From NCBI RefSeq assembly GCF_001613325.1, contig NZ_BDCD01000011.1, forward strand, positions 124,001-188,000: 64,000 nucleotides of DNA, given 5' to 3'. Position numbers and translations under genes: made by a program. Shown here piece by piece: positions 36,810 to 44,833 of this stretch. The notes beneath the pieces were generated by a model. That model did no database searches. It was not told the DNA's origin and was given only the letters and a program-made list of their open reading frames with translations. This stretch comes from Nocardia yamanashiensis NBRC 100130 (GTDB taxonomy: Bacteria > Actinomycetota > Actinomycetes > Mycobacteriales > Mycobacteriaceae). Position 1 is the first letter of the stretch, and each line of letters opens with the position of its first letter.

Positions 36810-37680
36810 CCCGGGCGCCGTATGCGCGCAGGATCGCGATGACGGTGCGGGCGGCATTGGAGGGGGTGCGCCGGGCATCGTGGCCGACGGTCACCAGCCA
36901 GGGGATCGGCGCATCGGCGCGCTCGGCGAACGCGATGCCCGCGGCGCGCTCCGCGACCGAACGCTGGGCCAGGGTGACGCCGAAGTCCTTGGCCGCCAAT
37001 TCCAGTGCGAATACCTGGTCCGCCACTTCGATCACCGGATTCCGGTCGGGGAACAGCTCGTCGGCGATCGCGCGAATGCCCCAGCCCGGCGCATAGTCGA
37101 TGAAGCGCATGCCCGCGAGGTCCGCGGACGTGAACGCCCGCCCGGCCAGCGGATGCTCCGGGGCGGTGCACAGCACCAGCGATTCCGCGCTGATCGCGTG
37201 CTGGGTGAGCCCAGCCAGCTCCGTGGTCATACCGGCCAGCAGCGCGATTTCCAGGCTGCCGTCCCGCAATCCGGCGATATTGCCCGCCATGCCGGTCATG
37301 CTCTGCCGCATCCGCAAGGTCACCTCCGGATACCGCCGCCGCAACTCCGCGATGGCGGCCGCCAGGTCGACGGTGTGGGCATGGAGCAGATTGCCGACGA
37401 CCACCTCGCCGCGAATCCGGCCCCGCGACAACTCGATTCCGTCGACGATGTCGTGGCGGGCGCGCAGCATATCGCGCGCCGGACCCAGCGCGGCCTGCCC
37501 CGCCTCGGTCAGCTCCAGGCCGCCGGGGGTGCGGTCGAACAGGCGCGCGCCGAGTTCGTGCTCGAGTTTCGCCACGCTCGTCGAGACCGCCGACTGCACC
37601 AGGTTCAGGGCGCGGGCGGCGGCGGTGAAGGAGCGGTTGTCCTCGCAGGCCAGGAAGCATTCGATCTGGCGAATCTCCAT
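36799..37680 (-). CDS. LysR-family transcriptional regulator
   Basis: 293 residues. N-terminal winged helix 'MEIRQIECFLACEDNRSFTAAARALNLVQSAVSTSVAKLEHELGARLFDR' with the typical S-x-x-x-x-L-E pattern, then a two-lobe effector domain ('LLHAHTVDLAAAIAELRRRYPEVTL', 'IDYAPGWGIRAIADELF'). ATG 37680 places the HTH at the exact family depth. It is divergent from an MFS transporter 85 bp away and probably controls it. The pair interrupts a block otherwise conserved with M. tuberculosis, so it is an accessory insertion. Confidence 0.92.
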   Translation of the reverse strand: MEIRQIECFLACEDNRSFTAAARALNLVQSAVSTSVAKLEHELGARLFDRTPGGLELTEAGQAALGPARDMLRARHDIVDGIELSRGRIRGEVVVGNLLHAHTVDLAAAIAELRRRYPEVTLRMRQSMTGMAGNIAGLRDGSLEIALLAGMTTELAGLTQHAISAESLVLCTAPEHPLAGRAFTSADLAGMRFIDYAPGWGIRAIADELFPDRNPVIEVADQVFALELAAKDFGVTLAQRSVAERAAGIAFAERADAPIPWLVTVGHDARRTPSNAARTVIAILRAYGARVSR

Positions 37681-37714
37681 GGCATCGAGCCTAGCTGGCA
37701 CTATCTGAGCTGTA

Positions 37715-37736
37715 GATGGGTGTATCGAAACTCATC
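37715..37736. promoter_or_regulatory. Candidate LysR operator in divergent LysR/MFS gap
   Basis: GATGGG (37715-37720) and CTCATC (37731-37736) form a one-mismatch dyad with 10-bp spacer. The size and position suit a LysR recognition site, but the dyad is weak. Confidence 0.35.
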
Positions 37737-37765
37737 GCTTCCATTGATTCCGCCGCCGTCGGACC

Positions 37766-39001
37766 ATGGATGACGTGAGTGTTTCCGCCGCCCCCAGCGT
37801 CCACCTGTCCCGGCTCACGGTGCTGGTCTTCGCCGTCACCGCGGGCTCGTCCGCCGCCTGCCTCTACTACCTGCAACCGCTGCTGCCGCAGGTCGCGAGC
37901 GACCTGGGCGTCTCCTCCGCGACCGCCGCGCTGCTGGTGAGCGCCGCGCAGATCGGCTATCTGAGCGGGCTGGCGCTGCTGGTGCCGCTCGGGGATTTCC
38001 TGGAGCGCCGCCGGCTGGTGCCCGCACTGCTCGCGGTTTCGGTTGCGGCGCTTGCCGTTTCCGCCGCCGCGCCGAATCTGCCGCTGCTGCTGGCGGCCGT
38101 GTTCGTGACCGGGGTGAGCGCGTCGGCGGCGCAGATCGTGGTGCCGTGGTCGGCGGCGCTGGCCGCGCCCGAGCATCGCGGGCAGATCGTCGGCACCGTG
38201 ATGAGCGGGCTGCTGCTGGGCATTCTGCTGTCGCGGGTGCTGTCCGGGGCGGTCGCGGAACTGGGCGGCTGGCGGGCGGTGCTGGTGGTCGCGGCGGGCA
38301 TCCAGCTGCTCATGTCGGTGAGCGTGTACCTGCTCGTGCCCACGACGGGACGGGCCGCCGCCGAGGAGCGGTATCCCGAGGTGCTGGCCTCGATCCTCGG
38401 GCTGATTCGCGTGCATCCGGTGCTGCGGCAGCGCATGCTGCTCGGGTTCTTCCTGATGGCGAGCTTCTCGGGTGTGTGGACGGCCATCGCGTTCCTGCTC
38501 AGCGGTGAGCACGGGAGCACTTACGGCTATTCGGAATTCGCCATCGGATTGTTCGGGCTCGCGGGCGTCGCCGGAGCCCTGGGCGCGCCGCTGGTGGGCC
38601 GGCTCGCCGATCGCGGTTACCTGCGCGCGGTGACCTCCGGTGCGCTGGCGACCGTGCTGCTCGGCTGGGTGCTGCTCGCCGCGGGCGCGCACCAGGTGAT
38701 CGTGCTGATCCTGGCCCTGGTGGTGTTCGACTTCGGCATCCAGGCCACGCATCTCACCAATCAAAGCGCCATCTACGCCCTAGATCCGGCCGCCCGCAGC
38801 CGCCTGACCACCGCGTACATGGTCACCTACTTCCTGGGCGGAGTCGCGGGCTCGGTCACCGCAGGCGTCGCCTACCAGGCCGGCGGCTGGGGCCTGGTGT
38901 GCGGAATCGGTTGCGCCGCAATGCTGGTGGCCGCCGCGCTGTGGGCCGGCTTCGCGCGCTCCGCCGCCCGCCGCGCCGACCTCGCCGCCGTCCCCGCCTG
39001 A
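37766..39001 (+). CDS. MFS transporter (YnfM/arabinose-efflux-like)
   Basis: 411 residues, 12 predicted membrane helices in two six-helix halves. Motif A 'PLGDFLERRRLVPAL' follows TM2, and the second-half copy 'LVGRLADRGYLRAV' follows TM8. 'CLYYLQPLLPQVASDLGVS' at the start is typical of the YnfM-type efflux group. ATG 37766; GTG 37775 is possible. It is divergent from the LysR gene. Drug or metabolite efflux is the general expectation; the substrate cannot be named. Confidence 0.9.
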   Translation: MDDVSVSAAPSVHLSRLTVLVFAVTAGSSAACLYYLQPLLPQVASDLGVSSATAALLVSAAQIGYLSGLALLVPLGDFLERRRLVPALLAVSVAALAVSAAAPNLPLLLAAVFVTGVSASAAQIVVPWSAALAAPEHRGQIVGTVMSGLLLGILLSRVLSGAVAELGGWRAVLVVAAGIQLLMSVSVYLLVPTTGRAAAEERYPEVLASILGLIRVHPVLRQRMLLGFFLMASFSGVWTAIAFLLSGEHGSTYGYSEFAIGLFGLAGVAGALGAPLVGRLADRGYLRAVTSGALATVLLGWVLLAAGAHQVIVLILALVVFDFGIQATHLTNQSAIYALDPAARSRLTTAYMVTYFLGGVAGSVTAGVAYQAGGWGLVCGIGCAAMLVAAALWAGFARSAARRADLAAVPA

Positions 39002-39066
39002 CCCGCCGCGCGAACCGTGGTCGGTGCTGACCGAACCAGGTTCTGTCCCTGCGCGGTGGCACCGGT

Positions 39067-39072
39067 TATGGT
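39067..39072 (+). promoter_or_regulatory. Putative -10 element of leaderless Nudix gene
   Basis: TATGGT, 7 nt before GTG 39080, no Shine-Dalgarno in between. Confidence 0.45.
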
Positions 39073-39079
39073 GCGAAGC

Positions 39080-39910
39080 GTGAGTGAGACCGTTTCCCAG
39101 CCCGCTGTCGCGCCCATCAAGGACGCCTCCACGGTCGTGCTGGTGCGCGACGGAGCGCGCGGACCCGAAGTTTTCCTGCAGCGGCGCGTCAATGCGATGG
39201 CGTTCGCCGCCGGCATGACCGTCTTCCCCGGCGGCGGCGTCGATCCGTCCGACGCGGCGGCCACCCTGGACTGGGCCGGCCCCGAACCCGCCTGGTGGGC
39301 AGCGCGTTTCGGTACCGATGCGGGCCGCGCCCAGGCACTGGTCTGCGCGGCCGTCCGCGAAACCTTCGAAGAATGCGGCGTCCTGCTCGCCGGCCCCACC
39401 GCCGAAACGGTCGTCTCCGATACCTCGGTCTACGCCGCGGCCCGCGGCCAGCTGGAACGCCGCGAGCTCTCGTTCGCCGACTTCCTCCAGCGCGAGCATC
39501 TGGTCCTGCGCGCCGACCTGCTGCGCCCCTGGGATCACTGGATCACCCCCGAAGTCGAGCCCCGCCGCTACGACACCCGCTTCTTCGTCGCGGTGCTCCC
39601 AGAAGGCCAGCTGGCCGACGGCGCGACGTCGGAAGCCGAAGTCGTCACCTGGTCCACCCCCGAGGAAGCCATCACCCGCTGGCGCGACGGCCTCGACGTC
39701 CTGCTCCCGCCCACCTGGACCCAGCTGGTCGCCATCGCCGAATTCCCCTCCACCACAGAGATTCTCGCCGCCACCCGCGAAATCTCCCCCATCATGCCCA
39801 TCTACGACCCGGAAGCCGACGGCCCCGCCCTCGCCTTCCCGAACGCCGAACAGTACTTCGCCGACCTCCCGAAGGAAGCCCGCCTCCGCGGCTCCCAGCG
39901 CCCGGAGTAG
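39080..39910 (+). CDS. Nudix hydrolase (NUDT7/19-like), Rv3040c counterpart
   Basis: 276 residues. The core 'FAAGMTVFPGGGVDPSD' precedes the Nudix box, seen as 'ALVCAAVRETFEECGVLL': the REx2EExG part is intact but the first box Glu is Gln ('GRAQ'). The long form with 'WDHWITPEVEPRRYDTRFFVAVLPEG' matches the NUDT7/19-like (CoA-diphosphatase related) group. GTG 39080 fits a leaderless start; ATG 39068 is an alternative that would overlap the -10. The position before an echA17-like gene is the same as in M. tuberculosis, which suggests acyl-CoA or CoA substrates. Confidence 0.88.
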   Translation: MSETVSQPAVAPIKDASTVVLVRDGARGPEVFLQRRVNAMAFAAGMTVFPGGGVDPSDAAATLDWAGPEPAWWAARFGTDAGRAQALVCAAVRETFEECGVLLAGPTAETVVSDTSVYAAARGQLERRELSFADFLQREHLVLRADLLRPWDHWITPEVEPRRYDTRFFVAVLPEGQLADGATSEAEVVTWSTPEEAITRWRDGLDVLLPPTWTQLVAIAEFPSTTEILAATREISPIMPIYDPEADGPALAFPNAEQYFADLPKEARLRGSQRPE

Positions 39911-39972
39911 CACCCTGCGGCACGCGGGTACCGGCGCGGCGATCAACCCTGCGGTGTGCGGGTCAGCCCCGC

Positions 39973-40009
39973 GGCATGCGGGTGGCCGCGTGGCATGCGG
40001 GTGGCCGCG
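39973..40009. repeat. Two-copy 18-bp repeat within a degenerate array
   Basis: GGCATGCGGGTGGCCGCG at 39973-39990 and 39992-40009 (19-bp period). Two more diverged copies of the GCGG-N5-GCGGGT core precede it from about 39916, giving about four units after the Nudix stop. Confidence 0.7.
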
Positions 40010-40099
40010 CGGCCGCCGCCCGCTTGCCCTAGTTGCAGTGGTGCCGGGTCCGACCGCGTATGACAAGGCGGGGCGCCCCCGGCCCACTCATCGGGGGTT

Positions 40100-40158
40100 C
40101 GGGGGCAGCGCCCCCGTAACCTCCCTCCCTTTGGGGGTGTGGGGGCGAAGCCCCCACA
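40100..40158. repeat. Pair of GC-run hairpins (REP-like)
   Basis: CGGGGGC-AGC-GCCCCCG (40100-40116) and TGTGGGGGC-GAA-GCCCCCACA (40138-40158), 7- and 9-bp perfect stems with 3-nt loops. The second ends 12 bp before the TACTGT element of the echA17-like gene. Similar hairpins follow the ABC ATPase gene at 36203. Confidence 0.65.
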
Positions 40159-40169
40159 TTCCCTTCCCT

Positions 40170-40175
40170 TACTGT
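40170..40175 (+). promoter_or_regulatory. Putative -10 element of leaderless echA17-like gene
   Basis: TACTGT, 8 nt before GTG 40184. Confidence 0.4.
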
Positions 40176-40183
40176 GTTCAGCT

Positions 40184-40951
40184 GTGGCCGAATTCGTGAC
40201 CGTGGACCGGAGTGTCGAGCAAGGGATCGCCGTCCTGCGCATCGCACGCCCGCCGTTGAACCTCATCGACTTGCAGGTGGCGCTGGAAGTCGCCGCCGCG
40301 GCGGAGGAGATCGGCAACGATCCGGGGGTCTCGGCCGTGATCGTGTACGGGGACGAGCGGGTGTTCTCCGCGGGAGACGAGATGGCCGAGCTGGCCGACC
40401 TCACCCCCGAACAGGCCGAAGCCATCGTGAAGGATTTTCAGCAGGCGCTGGGCGCCCTCGCCAAGCTCCCGCAGCCGACCGTCGCCGCCATCTCCGGCTA
40501 CGCCCTGGGCGCGGGCCTCGAGCTGGCCCTCGGCGCCGACCATCGCATCATCGGCGACAACGTGAAACTGGGCCTGCCGCAGATCAAGGCCGGACTGATC
40601 CCCCTCTCCGGCATCCGCCGCCTGAGCCTGCTCGTCGGCCCGTCCAAGGCCAAGGATCTGGTCTACTCCGGCCGCTTCGTCGACCCGAAGGAAGCCGAGC
40701 GCATCGGCCTGGTCGACGAGGTCGTCGCACCGGACGACGTTTTCCAGGCCGCACTGCGCTGGGCCAGGCAATTCACCGGCGCCCCGACCCTCGCGCTGGC
40801 CGCCGCGAAACGCGTCTTCGAGGCCGGTACGCACGGCCACGACCGGGCCCGCACCGAGTGGGTGCGGCTGTTCGGCACCGAAGATCAGCAGGTTGGAACA
40901 CGTTCCTATTTGGACAATGGCCCGGGAGTGGCCCGCTTCACCGGCCGATAA
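40184..40951 (+). CDS. echA17: Enoyl-CoA hydratase/isomerase family protein (EchA17-like)
   Basis: 255 residues, crotonase fold. 'IVYGDERVFSAGDEMAELADL' forms the CoA/oxyanion region, and 'AAISGYALGAGLELALGADHRIIGDNVKLGLPQIKAGLIPLSGIRRL' is the family core. The first catalytic Glu (in GLELAL) is kept; the second, normally in a LPE motif, is Gln here (LPQI) and the usual GAGGT is changed to LSGI, so classical hydration may be reduced or the reaction different. GTG 40184 suits a leaderless start; GTG 40196 is possible. The order Nudix-echA17-methyltransferase matches M. tuberculosis Rv3040c-Rv3038c. Confidence 0.85.
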   Translation: MAEFVTVDRSVEQGIAVLRIARPPLNLIDLQVALEVAAAAEEIGNDPGVSAVIVYGDERVFSAGDEMAELADLTPEQAEAIVKDFQQALGALAKLPQPTVAAISGYALGAGLELALGADHRIIGDNVKLGLPQIKAGLIPLSGIRRLSLLVGPSKAKDLVYSGRFVDPKEAERIGLVDEVVAPDDVFQAALRWARQFTGAPTLALAAAKRVFEAGTHGHDRARTEWVRLFGTEDQQVGTRSYLDNGPGVARFTGR

Positions 40952-40985
40952 CCGGCCCGATAACACTGCCTACCGGGGCGTTCAT

Positions 40986-40991
40986 TAGGCT
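40986..40991 (+). promoter_or_regulatory. Putative -10 element of leaderless methyltransferase gene
   Basis: TAGGCT, 8 nt before ATG 41000. Confidence 0.4.
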
Positions 40992-40999
40992 GCCCTGTT

Positions 41000-41977
41000 A
41001 TGACAGCTCGTCCTGAAGACCCCGCGCCGAACCCGCACGCCACCGAGGCGGAGGTCCAGGCCGCGTATTCCGACAACAAGCTCGCCCAGGTGCTGTATCA
41101 CGACTGGGAGGCGGAGACCTACGACGACAAGTGGTCCATCTCCTATGACGAGCGTTGCATCGAGTACGCGCGCGGCCGTTTCGACGCCGTCGCGCCCGAT
41201 GCCAACCTGCCCTACGAGCGGGCTCTCGAACTCGGTTGCGGCACCGGCTTCTTCCTGCTGAACCTCATGCAGGGCGGCGTGGCCAAGACCGGATCGGTCA
41301 CCGACCTGTCCCCGGGCATGGTCAAGGTCGCCACCCGCAACGCCCAGAACCTGGGCCTGGACGTCGACGGCCGCGTCGCCGACGCCGAGACCATCCCCTA
41401 CGAGGACGACACCTTCGACCTCGTCGTGGGTCACGCTGTGCTGCACCACATTCCGGACGTCGAGCTGGCGCTCAAGGAATGCCTGCGGGTGCTCAAGCCC
41501 GGCGGCCGGTTCGTGTTCGCGGGCGAGCCGACCACCATCGGCAATATCTACGCCCGTCGCCTCGGCCAGGTCACCTGGAAGATCACCACCAACGTCACCA
41601 AGCTGCCGTTCCTGTCCGGCTGGCGTCGCCCGCAGGAGGAATTGGACGAGTCCTCCCGCGCCGCCGCCCTGGAGGCCGTGGTCGACCTGCACACCTTCGA
41701 TCCGGCCGACCTGGAGCGCATGGCGACCAGCGCGGGCGCGGTCGACGTGCACGCCGAGACCGAAGAGTTCGCCGCCGCGCTGTGGGGCTGGCCGGTGCGC
41801 ACCTTCGAGGCCGCCGTGCCGGAGGAGAAGCTGACCATCGGTTACCGCATGGCGCAGTACAAGGCTTGGCTGGCGCTGTCGAAGCTGGACGAGAAGGTGC
41901 TGCGCCACGTGGTGCCGCGCCAGTTCTTCTACAACGCCATGATCACCGGCGTGAAGCCCGGCGCTTCCGCGAAGTAG
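41000..41977 (+). CDS. Class I SAM-dependent methyltransferase (Rv3038c type)
   Basis: 325 residues. SAM-binding motif I 'ALELGCGTGFFLLNLM' (~residue 75), acidic loop 'SVTDLSPGMVKVA', motif 'DTFDLVVGHAVLHHIPD' and post-motif 'CLRVLKPGGRFVFAGEP'. The C-terminal ~140 residues form an extra helical domain ('RRPQEELDESSRAAALEAVVDLHTF...FYNAMITGV'). The position after an echA17-like gene is as in M. tuberculosis, in the region linked to methylglucose lipopolysaccharide. A sugar O-methyltransferase role is possible but unproven. Confidence 0.88.
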   Translation: MTARPEDPAPNPHATEAEVQAAYSDNKLAQVLYHDWEAETYDDKWSISYDERCIEYARGRFDAVAPDANLPYERALELGCGTGFFLLNLMQGGVAKTGSVTDLSPGMVKVATRNAQNLGLDVDGRVADAETIPYEDDTFDLVVGHAVLHHIPDVELALKECLRVLKPGGRFVFAGEPTTIGNIYARRLGQVTWKITTNVTKLPFLSGWRRPQEELDESSRAAALEAVVDLHTFDPADLERMATSAGAVDVHAETEEFAAALWGWPVRTFEAAVPEEKLTIGYRMAQYKAWLALSKLDEKVLRHVVPRQFFYNAMITGVKPGASAK

Positions 41978-41998
41978 TCCGAGCACCGGCGAATTCCC

Positions 41999-43243
41999 TT
42001 GGGCTACGCCTTCTCTCGCGACGACGTCGCCTTCCTCGGCAGCGCGGCCGGTTCGGCCGCGCTGACCGAGCTCGACGGATTCGCGCTCACCCCGGCGTCG
42101 CTGCTGCGCGATCTCGAGCAGATCCGCCGCACCCACGCCGAGCACGCGGCCGCCCTGGTGGAAACCGTCCGCCTGCGCCGCCGTGCCGCCGCCAAACTCG
42201 CCGGGGCCGGGGAGTGGTTGTTCACCGACGACGCGCTCCAGCAGGCGACGCCGAGCGCCGTCGCCCGGCATCGCGCCGAACGACTGGCCGGCCGCACCGT
42301 CCACGACGTCACCTGCTCGATCGGCGCGGAACTGGCGGAGTTGTCCCGCACCTGCCCCGCCGTGATCGGCAGTGACCTCGATGAAATCCGCCTGGCCATG
42401 GCTGCTCACAACCTCGGCGTACCGCCTTTCGGCGCGGGATCCGGAATCCACACGGCGGCAGTGGATCCCGGCTGGCAGCAGGCCGGGATGGCGAGGGGTG
42501 CGGTCATGCTGGCGAAGGCGGATGCGCTCGTGCCGTGCAGCACCGCCGAGGTGGTGATCGCCGATCCGGCCCGCCGCGCCGACGGCCGCCGCACGCATGA
42601 CCCGGCGAAGCTGCAACCCCCGCTGCCGGACCTCCTGGACGCGTACGCGGGCCGGGATCTGGCCGTGAAATGCGCTCCCGGACTGGATTTCGACAAACTC
42701 GCCTGGGCGGGAGAAGTCGAGATCGTCTCCCTGGACGGCGCGGTCCGCGAAGCCTGCCTGTGGTCACCGGGATTGGCGGAGCCGGGCGTCACCCGCCGGG
42801 CGAGCGTGCTGTCGTCCACCGGAAAGCCTTGGCACCTCACCGATGCCGATCCCGACGACATCCCGGAACGGGAGCCGGGGGAGTGGATCGTGGACCCGGA
42901 CGGGGCGGTCGTGCGCGCGGGCCTGGTGCGCCACTACGCCGCGAAACACGGCCTGTGGCAGTTGGATCCCCGGATCGCCTATCTGACCGGCGACACGGTC
43001 CCGGAGGGCGTGCGCGGCTTCCGCATTCTCGACCGGATGGAATTCCGGGAGAAGCCGCTGCGTGCCGAACTGCATCGCCGTGACTGCGGTCCGCTGGAAA
43101 TCCTCACGCGCGGAGTCGATCTCGACCCGGACGCACTGCGCGCGAAACTGAAGCCGAAGGGCGCGACCCCGCATACCCTGGTCATCACCCGAATCGGCCG
43201 CACGGCAACGGTTTTCCTCTGCGCCACGCCGTCCGCCGGCTGA
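41999..43243 (+). CDS. THUMP-like-domain class I methyltransferase (Rv3037c type)
   Basis: 414 residues. N-terminal helical part with 'LLRDLEQIRRTHAEHAAALVETVRLRRRAAAKL', then a methyltransferase fold: 'GRTVHDVTCSIGAELAELSRTCPAVIGSDLDEIRLAMAAHNLG' (motif I and acidic loop), 'AEVVIADPARRADGRR' (catalytic DPxR) and a C-terminal THUMP-like domain ('EILTRGVDLDPDALRAKLKPKGATPHTLVITRIGRTATVFLC'). The DPARR motif suggests an RNA-base or related methyltransferase. TTG 41999 is used, 22 bp after the preceding gene; no clear ribosome binding site, so the start is uncertain. Confidence 0.85.
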   Translation: MGYAFSRDDVAFLGSAAGSAALTELDGFALTPASLLRDLEQIRRTHAEHAAALVETVRLRRRAAAKLAGAGEWLFTDDALQQATPSAVARHRAERLAGRTVHDVTCSIGAELAELSRTCPAVIGSDLDEIRLAMAAHNLGVPPFGAGSGIHTAAVDPGWQQAGMARGAVMLAKADALVPCSTAEVVIADPARRADGRRTHDPAKLQPPLPDLLDAYAGRDLAVKCAPGLDFDKLAWAGEVEIVSLDGAVREACLWSPGLAEPGVTRRASVLSSTGKPWHLTDADPDDIPEREPGEWIVDPDGAVVRAGLVRHYAAKHGLWQLDPRIAYLTGDTVPEGVRGFRILDRMEFREKPLRAELHRRDCGPLEILTRGVDLDPDALRAKLKPKGATPHTLVITRIGRTATVFLCATPSAG

Positions 43244-43261
43244 TGGCGGCGAGCGCGCGGC

Positions 43262-43657
43262 CTACTGGTAGGTGGCGTGCGTGGGGCGCATGACGAGCAC
43301 GACCCGGCGCGGATGGTCGGGGACCGGCCGGTCGTACGGCAGGCCGTAGCGCCGCGCCAGTAGGTCGAAGAAGTCGCCCTCCGGATCCGGTTCGATCCGT
43401 TCGATGACGCCGCGTACCTCCAGATAGCGGTACGGGGCGTCCGGATCGTTGATGCTCACCGCGACATTCGGATCGGCCGCCGTATTGCGGTGCTTGGCCC
43501 GGTTCGTGGTCGTGGTGAACCGGATGAACTCGCCGTCGTACACCTGCCAGATCGGTGTAACCTGCGGCGTGCCATCGGGATTGAGCGTGGCCAGATGCGC
43601 GAACAGGGGACGGGTGAGCAGGTCGGTGTGGCTGTCGGGAATCACTGCGTCGGTCAT
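43262..43657 (-). CDS. PPOX-class F420-dependent oxidoreductase/biliverdin-reductase-like
   Basis: 131 residues, split beta-barrel flavin fold. 'RPLFAHLATLNPDGTPQVTPIWQVYDGEFIRFTTTTNRAKHRNTAADPNVAVSINDPDAPYRYLEVRGVIERIE' is the classic F420/FMN-binding PPOX pattern. Such proteins reduce substrates with F420H2 or bind flavin; the cofactor is inferred as F420 from family and organism. It is convergent with the THUMP-like gene and follows the SMP-30-like gene on the same strand after a 40-bp gap. Confidence 0.88.
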   Translation of the reverse strand: MTDAVIPDSHTDLLTRPLFAHLATLNPDGTPQVTPIWQVYDGEFIRFTTTTNRAKHRNTAADPNVAVSINDPDAPYRYLEVRGVIERIEPDPEGDFFDLLARRYGLPYDRPVPDHPRRVVLVMRPTHATYQ

Positions 43658-43697
43658 TTCGTCTGCAACTTTCTGAACTGTCGGCTTGTTTCGCGGG

Positions 43698-44714
43698 TCA
43701 GATGCCCGAGACTTCGACCACGCGGAACGGATTGCTCGGGGCGCCTTCGCCCATCGGCCCGCCGCGGTCGAACTGGGAGACCACCACCAGCAGGCGATTC
43801 CCGTTGTGCGCCATGGTGGTCGGAATGCGCAGGGCTTCGTCGGTGACCCGCTGCTGCTGTTCGGCGGCGGTCCCGTCGGCGTCGATCTTCCAGCGGCTCA
43901 CCGCGTTCGACCTGTTGTGCACCACCCAGAGGGTGTCGCCGCGCAGTTCCAGGCCGTCGCCGTCGACCATGTTCGCGCCGCGCAAGCTCACCTTGCCGAT
44001 CGCGGGCTGCTCGCCCAATCCGATCCGGTACAGCTCGCCCGGGCCCATATCCACCACCAGCAGGAAGCGGCCGGAGGGATCGGCCACGATGCCGTTGAGC
44101 AGCTTGGGACTCGGCGCACCGGCCCCGTTCGCGGCGCTCAGATCCGCGTACTGGGTCAATACGCCCCGGCCGCCCTGCGCGGCGGCCTCGGTGACCTGCT
44201 GCGCGGTCACCCGATACACCACCGGCCGCACGCTGTCGGTGAGATACATGCTGCCGTCCGGGGTTTCGGCGAGATCGTTGATGAACGGCTGCGCCCCGGC
44301 GGGTGCGTCGAACCGCGCGATCAGCTTGCGAGTCCCGGTGTCGTACACCGCGACCCCGGCGGTGTGGTCGGTGACCCAGAGCCGCCCGGCCGCATCCACC
44401 CGCAAGCCGTTGGCGGTCTGCCTCCCGTCGGTTCCGGCGGGCAGGAAGACCTCCGCGCGCTGCTGCCCGGCGGCCGCGCGATAGACCGCGCCGTTGGTGA
44501 ACGAACCGACATAGGTGTCCCCGGTGCGGGCGTCGACCGCGATGCCCTCGGGATAGGCGCGTTCCTCGGGCAGTTCGAACGCCGTGCCGATCGTGGGCGC
44601 GGTGGCGGTGGCCGACGGGCTGCCGCCGGTGGCATCGGTATTGCCGCAGGCCGCGAGGGCGAGCGCGGTGGCCGCGGCGAACAGCCCGGCGAAACGGCGG
44701 TTGGCGGAGAACAT
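43698..44714 (-). CDS. SMP-30/gluconolactonase-like beta-propeller lipoprotein
   Basis: 338 residues. Lipoprotein signal 'MFSANRRFAGLFAAATALALAAC'. The mature domain is a six-bladed propeller with repeated 'DAAGRLWVTDHTAGVAVYD', 'TPDGSMYLTDSVRPVVYRV' and 'DPSGRFLLVVDMGPGELYRI' blades as in SMP-30/strictosidine-synthase-like proteins. A Ca-dependent lactonase activity is possible, but many homologues are uncharacterised. It is divergent from a MarR gene; the shared gap holds two palindromes, one 18 bp from this start, so it is probably repressed by that MarR protein. Confidence 0.83.
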   Translation of the reverse strand: MFSANRRFAGLFAAATALALAACGNTDATGGSPSATATAPTIGTAFELPEERAYPEGIAVDARTGDTYVGSFTNGAVYRAAAGQQRAEVFLPAGTDGRQTANGLRVDAAGRLWVTDHTAGVAVYDTGTRKLIARFDAPAGAQPFINDLAETPDGSMYLTDSVRPVVYRVTAQQVTEAAAQGGRGVLTQYADLSAANGAGAPSPKLLNGIVADPSGRFLLVVDMGPGELYRIGLGEQPAIGKVSLRGANMVDGDGLELRGDTLWVVHNRSNAVSRWKIDADGTAAEQQQRVTDEALRIPTTMAHNGNRLLVVVSQFDRGGPMGEGAPSNPFRVVEVSGI

Positions 44715-44731
44715 CTCGGACCTCTCGGTAG

Positions 44732-44747
44732 CGCCTCATGTGAGGCG
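44732..44747. promoter_or_regulatory. Palindrome proximal to SMP-30-like gene
   Basis: CGCCTCA-TG-TGAGGCG, perfect 7-bp arms, 18 bp upstream of ATG 44714 (minus strand). Probable operator. Confidence 0.5.
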
Positions 44748-44773
44748 ACATCATCGAACGATGGCTAACGTAG

Positions 44774-44787
44774 ATTAGAGTTCTAAT
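44774..44787. promoter_or_regulatory. MarR-type operator palindrome
   Basis: ATTAGA-GT-TCTAAT, perfect 6-bp arms, between the divergent SMP-30-like and MarR genes. A wider inverted repeat ACGATGG/CCATCGT (44758-44764, 44805-44811) brackets it. Confidence 0.55.
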
Positions 44788-44833
44788 GATTGTCAATGTA
44801 CGAACCATCGTGAGGGTCGAATAGGATGCGCGT

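Noticed and set aside
40890..40910. Second AAC-N2-GTT palindrome (GGAACACGTTCC) inside the echA17-like gene
   Set aside because: It lies within coding sequence, fails the last consensus base and is expected by chance at this core length.
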